Virus record (IMG/VR): IMGVR_UViG_3300046535_000051
Location: 1 to 25,667 of that record
Length of the DNA stretch: 25,667 bases
Direction: 5' to 3' (one strand)
Source: a virus
Part shown: piece after piece, positions 21,101 to 25,667 of the stretch
Layout: the number at the start of each line of letters is the position of its first letter
How positions within the stretch are numbered: position 1 is the stretch's first letter
Notes under the pieces: model-generated
Database searches by the model: none
What the model was told of the DNA's origin: nothing
What the model saw: the letters and a program-made list of their open reading frames with translations, nothing else
Position numbers and translations under genes: made by a program

Positions 21101-23626
21101 CTCGCTAAGATTATGGCTAAGGCCAATAGCGGTATCTCGATGGGTGACTTCATGCAGGAGATGGAGAAGACTATCAAGGACGGAAAGGCCGCCCTCGGGG
21201 AAGAGGATTCCACGAAGTACATGCTGTGGGAAACCGAAATGCATGATCTTCGTGCCAAGGTTATGAAGGAGCCTGAACAGCGGACTGCAAAGACTGCCTC
21301 TAAGGTAGCTAAGCTCGCAGAAGATCCTAAGTCCGAAGAAGCTATTAAGGTGGAGAATACAAAGAATGTCGATGATGCCACAGAAGAAGCTAAGCAAGCC
21401 GGGGCAGAAGAAGCTTCTGTTAACGCCCCCGGTGCGAGTCCTGATATTGTTGCTGACCTATACGATGTACGTAGCGGGGCTATATCGCTGGACGCTTGGC
21501 GGAGAATTCACCCTATCGAATCCTTCTTCAGCACTCGATTTGGTCTTGACGGTTCTGGTATGTCTCGCGCTATGGGTACTGGCCTTCATACGCAGGTAAG
21601 AATGCAGTCTATCTTCCACGGCGGCGTTCTTAATTACCTCGCCAAGAATCCTGATAAGCTTATGGAGGATTGGAAGCTTATTCAGAATGAGGGTCTTGTT
21701 CATGTTAAGGGACTTGGTAAAGATCATGCTAGTTTTGTGCCTTCTACTGATTCTGCTAAACAGCTTTACGATGTAGTGAACTCGGTCTTTGATGTGTCGA
21801 AGAACAATATTATTACTCGTAATGGTATTTTGGCTAAGCACTGGAACTCTGTGGCTGAAGCTAAGGGCCTTAAGCTGACAATGGACCCCGAAAAGTCTAT
21901 CTTGGAAAACTCTCGTGCATGGATGGAGCATGAGGGTCTAAAAGAGACAAAGGATGTTTTGGAGTTCTTGTCTAAGGCGCATGCGGTATCTACTAACATT
22001 ACCAACGATATCGCTATCGCTTCTAACTTCGCACGTACCTTTGGTTCTGCGACTCCCAAGGAAGGTCACGCTCTCTTGGCATGGTCCAAGCGGGGAATCA
22101 ATAAGAATAAGACGATTGCCGCCAACGAGAAGTCGGCTGGATTCTTTGACCTGCTCCCTAAGACGGTATACTACAGCACAGATGCGTCTCGGGATATCGC
22201 TAATATCCACAGGATTCTTAATGAGTCTCGCTCTATTAAGCCTGAAGGTATGATCGGTAGCTTCATGAATAACGTGTTTAATCCGATCACTAATATCATG
22301 AAGGCTTCTCAGACCATCGTGAGGCCCGGTCACTGGGTTAATAACACGCTCGGTGACATCATGCGTAACTACCTTGCCGGTGTTTCCAGTCTAACCCCTT
22401 ATCGCCACTCTATTGCCATGATGAAAGCTAATGGTAAGGAGATGAAAGCCTTTGGAGATAACCCTCTGGAAGCCTACAAATGGCATAAGGCTACTACCAA
22501 TGGAGAGTTTGAAGTTCACGGTAGAGGCGACGGTATTGTTATTCACGTCGGCGGTAAGCCGCAGAAGATCAGCTATGAGTCTATGTACCGGCTTATGCAG
22601 GACGGTCCTATTATGCCAGCCCATCACGGCGGTGGTGTAGCAGAAGACTTTATGCACAATGCTGATCCTTCGTCCCTTAATAGGTTCGGTAATGCTCTGG
22701 AAGGTATTCAGCACAAGGTTCTCGATAACGATACGTTCTCTCTGAATAACCTTGCGGCAACGCGAGATAACTTCAGCCGAACTGCTATGGCTATCGACCA
22801 CGCTATGAAGGGGAAGTTCAAGGACGTCCATGAACTGAAAGCCTCTATGGAGGAACAGGTTCTTAAATGGATTCCTACGTCTACTGACTTCACGGCTAAG
22901 GAAGCTAAGTACGTCCGACCGGCATTCATGTACTATACGTGGCTCCGAGGTATTACGCCTCGTATTGTAGATACGCTAATGAATAAGCCGGGCGTAGCTC
23001 TCGTCCCACAGAAGGCGCTTTATGAAGCTGCTAAGGCTAACGGTATTGATCCCGTTAGCCTTGGTAACCCATTTCCGCCTAATGCACAGATGCCCAGCTA
23101 TTATTACGACAACGTTATCGGCCCTCTTATGCAGGGCGAGGGACAATCCCTGTGGGGTATTAACTTTGCTAACCCGGTCACTGACGTTATGGACCAACTA
23201 GGAGCCGGAGTAACTCCCGGAGGATTGATGAACGGTTCTTCTGAGCTTAATATGGGAAAGACAGTTCTCGGTGCAGTAAGTCCCTTTGCCAAGATACCTG
23301 TTGATCTTGCTACTCAAACTGCTAATGGAGTTCCTATTACCGACCCCGGTCAGTATCTTCAGGATTCCCTAACGGGTTCTTATGGTGGTCTGTTGTCTAA
23401 GATGACCGGTAAGAATATTGATGGAAGCGGACGAACAGATACAGCTAATGGACCTGCTCACGGAGTAGCTCAGTCTGACGTAGCGGCTTTGCAGATTGCT
23501 AACTTCCTTAGCGGTCTAAAGATTACCGACTATAATAGCCCAGCCGCTCAGCGATCCTATGTTGGAGAGCAGAAGGCAAAGTTTAGTACCGCTAAGGCGG
23601 ATTACAGGAGGAATCAGAGTGGCTGA
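18101..23626 (+). CDS. Giant internal virion protein (1841 residues)
   Basis: The largest gene in the window. Residues about 80-260 are Gly/Ala-rich with potential amphipathic helices (KQVLDALSGFTYAGANVADDALTG) and the phrase GFVGDVALDPTTYLTVGG (near 193-210), which recurs in phage internal proteins. Residues 330-670 are Lys/Ala/Pro-rich and probably elongated. The middle (about 790-1050) is folded, helical and basic. Around residue 1408-1427 is RPGHWVNNTLGDIMRNYLAG, similar to 'RPG...N..gD....y.aG' segments of other large phage minor virion proteins. The C-terminus (DPVSLGNPFPP; NFANPVTDVMDQLGAGVTPGG) also looks virion-type. I saw no protease, lysozyme or polymerase motif. The best guess is a DNA-ejection or core protein analogous in role to T7 gp16. 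The next gene overlaps its last 8 bases. Confidence 0.65.
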   Translation: MADNANNAVPSWREAYQTAMNQPVASNASDTLSSLAFRNILNKSAVPVGSSVPKSGFGAYVDPQGDTTQGRNDAAFDAAMQKGGLDAVGAIGGKIYNTPVIKQVLDALSGFTYAGANVADDALTGIDKVGQGDLGGLLDIAASPLSGIGKGAMAATGNANEVKTWSDVIAHGQRDMGLDPEDGLNKTIAGIGGFVGDVALDPTTYLTVGGTALAKGAAMGLKEGGKAAAEVATKAVKDAGEVGGSVAPRLQEIADNADNAGFLNRFTQAKGQAAARYADYKAANGGKAVGFQFPFAKSANPKDAEAIDPTQLNTNVDDQLAGLVPKEAATVGADGRKLVPNDFKPDVPVKTPEVLAEEKTIADGLTEAAKPIDKPITNDPKPVDTAVNPDEILAQAKHENMTDILNNVQFSKQAYDPETLVNHAAAHEGSIDKTLERDVEVPTPSPEGKGKVDVQAMIARIQRASKSEGKGDDIRIGTIKFGGKQVHPRVIATAWDKAVTNEQKIAVLKRIDPAFADGFRATPEVPKPATEKVTETVPGTPIDFNDPKLSGIKPEHHGLSPEELKGVRSATRNVNDMVRYINNDATDSELVHMAEKLGLSKSAPKKDIRDAFKKEFADWKKRNIESAKAATAAKAEAKTASKDARQAVGVGNQETAHLIDKVPVEQTLIRRATRAIEANHQMSMPLTKINYKVGDKKVAFKPELVSHRDVELLPKNAMEAGLKRQASEDLPITMDSGAKSDTPNPQTGIAIHPDKWGTQSIVAMHQSAITGITDIAKQYLEKTGERMPVFSKMELYKRTMQASMANLRAMGIAPYLDLGRAAKATHGVNLGIDDLTDILFKDMETRFFAGKTQHMQPQAFATGVEALVRAKIAGKSEADIVADIMHAFTGDRAIYRGPYKDADNVMRNGVSDKIVGRIRGVSPEGEIHQFGMEAAIRAGVSKDVPYAKAKANYLAGLKATAERWTKSDTLYQNLNNRMIVNAKEHGAELGAMVDRVSEETLAKIMAKANSGISMGDFMQEMEKTIKDGKAALGEEDSTKYMLWETEMHDLRAKVMKEPEQRTAKTASKVAKLAEDPKSEEAIKVENTKNVDDATEEAKQAGAEEASVNAPGASPDIVADLYDVRSGAISLDAWRRIHPIESFFSTRFGLDGSGMSRAMGTGLHTQVRMQSIFHGGVLNYLAKNPDKLMEDWKLIQNEGLVHVKGLGKDHASFVPSTDSAKQLYDVVNSVFDVSKNNIITRNGILAKHWNSVAEAKGLKLTMDPEKSILENSRAWMEHEGLKETKDVLEFLSKAHAVSTNITNDIAIASNFARTFGSATPKEGHALLAWSKRGINKNKTIAANEKSAGFFDLLPKTVYYSTDASRDIANIHRILNESRSIKPEGMIGSFMNNVFNPITNIMKASQTIVRPGHWVNNTLGDIMRNYLAGVSSLTPYRHSIAMMKANGKEMKAFGDNPLEAYKWHKATTNGEFEVHGRGDGIVIHVGGKPQKISYESMYRLMQDGPIMPAHHGGGVAEDFMHNADPSSLNRFGNALEGIQHKVLDNDTFSLNNLAATRDNFSRTAMAIDHAMKGKFKDVHELKASMEEQVLKWIPTSTDFTAKEAKYVRPAFMYYTWLRGITPRIVDTLMNKPGVALVPQKALYEAAKANGIDPVSLGNPFPPNAQMPSYYYDNVIGPLMQGEGQSLWGINFANPVTDVMDQLGAGVTPGGLMNGSSELNMGKTVLGAVSPFAKIPVDLATQTANGVPITDPGQYLQDSLTGSYGGLLSKMTGKNIDGSGRTDTANGPAHGVAQSDVAALQIANFLSGLKITDYNSPAAQRSYVGEQKAKFSTAKADYRRNQSG
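23606..23611 (+). promoter_or_regulatory. Ribosome site deciding the GTG start at 23619
   Basis: AGGAGG with a seven-base spacer before GTG 23619. The frame is open further upstream to ATG 23559, but that start lies deep inside the giant gene and lacks such a site, so 23619 is preferred. Confidence 0.85.
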
Positions 23627-24851
23627 TATAGCTACCCCTATATCGGCTGACCCTTTCGGGACGGCCCCTAAGAGCCCTGCCGTATCTAAATATATGCAAG
23701 GCACTCAGGATCACTTTGATTCTATGCCAGCCCCGCAGGCTAATAACCAGTCTGCGGGGCTGGCTCAGCCTACTGCTCCTTTAGGTATGGCTCAGGCACC
23801 TGATACTAATAGCTCACCCGCTCAGGCTAATGCCGCTAATATGCAGGAGAATGTCGGAGGCACGTCTATTAGACCCGCTAACGCCGACGAGCTTGGCCTT
23901 AATGGCGACCCTATTGCTGATATGGGACGTGCTCAGAATGATATCGTTAACACCCAAGTCCAAAAGGCTAATGGTGCACGCACCGCCGCCTTTAATGGTT
24001 TGGGCGTAGGTAGCTCTTCTGTGGGAGGTATGCCTATTAACGGCCTCGACGGAGAACAATCGGCTAACGTTAACGCTATCATTCAGGCCGGTAAAGCAAG
24101 AGGTTTGGGAGATAGTGATATCCAAATCGGTATTATGACTGCTCTTGCTGAATCCGGTCTAAGGAATGTCAACGGAGGCGACAGAGACAGCCTCGGATTG
24201 TTCCAGCAACGCCCCTCTCAGGGCTGGGGTGCCCCCGGTCAGGTCCTCGATCCCAACTACGCGGCGGGAACATTCTTCGACCATTTGAGCGCCGCACAAG
24301 GCGATACACCGTGGGCTAGGGCTCAGGCAGTTCAGAGAAGCGCTTTTAGTGACGGCTCTAACTATCAAAAGCAATTCGCCCAAGCTCAGGCTATTATGTC
24401 GTCCTATAATGAGGGTGCCCGTAATGCCCCTACTATCGGTAGAAACGGCTCCGCTAATTGGATTGCCTCTAACACCAATAGGTATCTGGATTACGACCAT
24501 GCTTATGGCGCTCAGTGCGTAGACCTCTATGATTTCTATACCACAGGATTCGTAGGTGGTCAGGCCCCTATGGTTGGCTATGCTCAAGAGATTTGGCATA
24601 ACTATGACCAGAAGGCTTACCAGCAGGTGGCTAATAACCAAAAGACCCAAATGGGTGACGTTGCTGTTTGGGGCGCTGGCGGTAATACCCCTATGTCCCA
24701 CGTCGGTATCATCATTCAGGATATGGGAAATGGGTACGTAAAGACCCTTAGCAACAACGCTACTAGTGCTGGCAATAAAGGTTCCAGTGCTGTGGTGACT
24801 CTTTCCAAGGCTTCTTTGCTTGGATATCTTCGACCGAGAAAGCTGATGTAA
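23619..24851 (+). CDS. Virion peptidoglycan hydrolase: lytic transglycosylase-like plus CHAP
   Basis: 410 residues from GTG 23619. Residues 1-140 are Ala/Asn/Gln/Pro-rich and flexible. Residues about 147-265 form a lysozyme/transglycosylase-like domain: TALAESGLRN holds the likely catalytic Glu, followed by the hallmark DRDSLGLFQQRPSQGWG and DPNYAAGTFF. Residues about 283-405 form a CHAP amidase/peptidase domain: catalytic Cys in GAQCVDLYDFY, catalytic His in SHVGIII, and GDVAVWG between them. The two domains would cut glycan strands and peptide bridges respectively. Joining the internal virion gene cluster implies a virion-borne enzyme for DNA entry, but with a holin gene next, it may also act in lysis. 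The N-terminal part contains a 13-bp perfect hairpin (23726-23764). The stop overlaps the holin start (TAATG). Confidence 0.88.
   Translation: MADIATPISADPFGTAPKSPAVSKYMQGTQDHFDSMPAPQANNQSAGLAQPTAPLGMAQAPDTNSSPAQANAANMQENVGGTSIRPANADELGLNGDPIADMGRAQNDIVNTQVQKANGARTAAFNGLGVGSSSVGGMPINGLDGEQSANVNAIIQAGKARGLGDSDIQIGIMTALAESGLRNVNGGDRDSLGLFQQRPSQGWGAPGQVLDPNYAAGTFFDHLSAAQGDTPWARAQAVQRSAFSDGSNYQKQFAQAQAIMSSYNEGARNAPTIGRNGSANWIASNTNRYLDYDHAYGAQCVDLYDFYTTGFVGGQAPMVGYAQEIWHNYDQKAYQQVANNQKTQMGDVAVWGAGGNTPMSHVGIIIQDMGNGYVKTLSNNATSAGNKGSSAVVTLSKASLLGYLRPRKLM
23726..23764. repeat. 13-bp perfect inverted repeat inside a gene
   Basis: GCCAGCCCCGCAG (23726-23738) and CTGCGGGGCTGGC (23752-23764) around a 13-nt loop, GCTAATAACCAGT. 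GC-rich and strong, but not followed by a T-run. It lies in codons for the flexible N-terminus of the hydrolase. Confidence 0.75.
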
Positions 24852-25093
24852 TGGACCACTTTAAGATTAACGCTAAGTCCTACGCCTCCGGCTTTGCCGC
24901 CGCCGTAGGCTCTATCTCTATTATCCTCGCAACTCAGCATATGCCTGAGCAGGGTATTCAGTTCATCACTCAGTATGAGTGGTCTACTGTGGTTCTCGCT
25001 GTGCTTGCCTCTTACGGTATTACGTGGCGAGTACCTAACCAGACTCCGCAGGTGGAAGCACCAGCGAAGCAGGGCGATCACGTAGCGTCCTAA
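24851..25093 (+). CDS. Holin-like small membrane protein
   Basis: 80 residues with two membrane segments, about 12-29 (ASGFAAAVGSISIILATQ) and 45-58 (STVVLAVLASYGIT), joined by a polar turn. A hydrophilic tail begins with WRVPNQTPQ. This size and the 'T.RVPN' ending of the second helix are typical of actinobacteriophage holins that open the membrane to release endolysin. Placement directly after a two-domain hydrolase, with coupled start (TAATG), supports a lysis function. It is the last gene before a terminator. It could alternatively help virion-associated envelope penetration, but holin is the better fit. Confidence 0.7.
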   Translation: MDHFKINAKSYASGFAAAVGSISIILATQHMPEQGIQFITQYEWSTVVLAVLASYGITWRVPNQTPQVEAPAKQGDHVAS

Positions 25094-25122
25094 CTGCCCT
25101 GTAAAGTGCCCTAGACGCCCTG

Positions 25123-25153
25123 AAGGCCGGTAGCTCTCTGAGCTACCGGCCTT
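25123..25153 (+). terminator. Hairpin terminator at end of late block
   Basis: A 14-bp perfect stem (25123-25136 with 25140-25153; GGCCGGTAGCTC core) with a three-base loop TCT. Only a weak T-rich stretch (CCCTTTGATT) follows, so it may be an attenuator or rely on stem strength. It separates the holin from the WhiB-like gene. Confidence 0.65.
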
Positions 25154-25249
25154 ACCCTTTGATTCTATAACTACTTCGGGACAGAGCGCAAGCCCAAAGC
25201 ACTACTTGTTTTTGACCCTTGACACATGCCGGACTACTTGGTTCCCGAC

Positions 25250-25278
25250 TTGCCACTACTCTATGCCACGGTTAAGAT
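25250..25278 (+). promoter_or_regulatory. Promoter candidate for the WhiB-like gene
   Basis: TTGCCA (25250-25255, five of six matching TTGACA), a 17-bp spacer, then TAAGAT (25273-25278, four of six matching TATAAT). The predicted start of transcription falls at or next to the ATG at 25285, which would make the mRNA leaderless. Unproven. Confidence 0.45.
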
Positions 25279-25284
25279 GATGCT

Positions 25285-25667
25285 ATGGGAATAGGGGACG
25301 CTCCAGCGGTGACTGGACGCAAACGGTCTGAATGGTCACAAGAGGGAAGATGCAATGACTTCCCCCGGTTGTTTACCGGAGATGAATCAAAGGGGAGGAT
25401 GGAGCTAACACGGCCTATATGTGCCGCGTGCCCGGTGGCAAATGAATGCCTTAACTATGCCGTAGCACACGATATGTGGGGCATTTGGGCCGGTACAACA
25501 ACTAGAAGTCGAAGAGCGATTCCAAAAGATCAACAGCTTCTAATGATTGCTCAGGTTCCTGAGATTGAACCTTCTTTTCAGAGTTATCTGAAGAAGGAGG
25601 AACCGACTGTTCTAGTGAAGCCAAAGAAGATAAGCTTTCCAGTCGGCGCTCCAAAGGTTCTGGCGAA
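25285..25667 (+). CDS. WhiB-family transcriptional regulator (3' partial)
   Basis: 127 codons plus two bases are visible before the window ends. The [4Fe-4S] ligands are Cys23, Cys46, Cys49 and Cys55, with the usual C-X2-C-X5-C spacing. They are followed by the family turn GIWAG at residues 66-70 and a basic patch (TTTRSRRAIPKD). Trp17 and the NDFPRLFTGDES segment also fit the family. WhiB proteins bind the principal sigma factor and regulate transcription; in mycobacteriophage TM4 a phage WhiB affects host septation genes and superinfection. After residue 80 there is a long tail with basic patches (LKKEEPTVLVKPKKISF) of unknown use, still open at the edge. There is no ribosome site near the ATG, fitting a leaderless message from the promoter candidate just upstream. 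Confidence 0.92.
   Translation, partial: MGIGDAPAVTGRKRSEWSQEGRCNDFPRLFTGDESKGRMELTRPICAACPVANECLNYAVAHDMWGIWAGTTTRSRRAIPKDQQLLMIAQVPEIEPSFQSYLKKEEPTVLVKPKKISFPVGAPKVLA

Larger units (their letters stand above)
25094..25284 (+). other. Non-coding gap between late block and WhiB-like gene
   Basis: 191 bases, the longest gene-free stretch. It holds a terminator hairpin (25123-25153) and a promoter candidate (25250-25278). TTGACC (25212) and TTGACA (25219) also occur, but neither has a matching -10 at correct distance. No tRNA fold or other gene was seen. Confidence 0.7.

Noticed and set aside
283-24123. Frequent GATATC (about 23 copies by eye, some 6 expected)
   Set aside because: Most copies I looked at are read as GAT ATC for Asp-Ile, so codon preference is enough to explain them, in contrast to CTGTGGGA.
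25212-25224. TTGACC and TTGACA in the gap before the WhiB-like gene as -35 elements
   Set aside because: No TANNNT hexamer occurs 16-19 bases downstream of either; TTGCCA at 25250 with TAAGAT fits better.
25094-25284. tRNA or small RNA gene in the late-block gap
   Set aside because: The only strong fold is a simple 14-bp hairpin with a three-base loop, which fits a terminator and not a cloverleaf.

Overview
This window is one contiguous block of late (virion assembly and lysis) genes from a tailed phage with a short, podovirus-type tail. Every convincing gene is on the + strand. Two things suggest an actinobacterial host. First, a WhiB-family iron-sulfur regulator (C-X2-C-X5-C plus GIWAG) runs off the right edge, and this family is essentially confined to Actinobacteria and their phages. 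Second, the virion hydrolase carries the DRDSLGLFQQRPSQGWG-type lytic domain common in actinobacteriophages. Base composition looks roughly balanced, well below typical high-GC actinobacterial chromosomes. I cannot name the phage or host. No tRNA, CRISPR array, insertion sequence, integrase or attachment site was seen.

Layout: (1) 1-1334: the tail end of a probable small terminase gene, a C1q-like fibre/decoration candidate, a His-motif mini-protein carrying a terminator-shaped hairpin inside its frame, and a doubtful small Cys protein. (2) 1237-5960: large terminase, three small acidic or unknown proteins, and a P22-size portal. (3) 5935-8226: a palindrome and promoter-like site, then scaffold and major capsid protein, ending in a strong terminator. 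(4) 8249-11774: a putative capsid decoration/fibre protein, a second strong terminator, a beta-helix tailspike, and a short fibre protein that appears to share the tailspike's N-terminal anchor. (5) 11801-12676: a coiled-coil membrane protein and a zinc amidase endolysin (first lysis module). (6) 12693-15439: an unknown protein, a head-to-tail adaptor and a large tail nozzle/stabilisation protein. (7) 15471-23626: two small proteins, two low-complexity internal virion proteins and an 1841-residue giant, probably the ejection-protein set. (8) 23619-25093: a two-domain virion peptidoglycan hydrolase and a small two-helix holin (second lysis module), ending in a terminator. (9) 25285-end: the WhiB-like gene, apparently from its own promoter and possibly leaderless.

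Genes are tightly packed. Several stop and start codons overlap as TAATG (841, 2805, 13805, 15755, 24851), implying translational coupling. No stretch over 300 bases lacks a gene; the longest gap is 25094-25284.

The most interesting sequence-level signals are: an octamer, CTGTGGGA, far over-represented in all three reading frames and concentrated in the right half; several long perfect hairpins inside coding regions; a palindrome placed like an activator site just upstream of the scaffold/capsid promoter candidate; the shared N-terminal anchor of two receptor-binding candidates; and two separate lysis modules. All functional assignments rest on reading the sequence; no database search was run.
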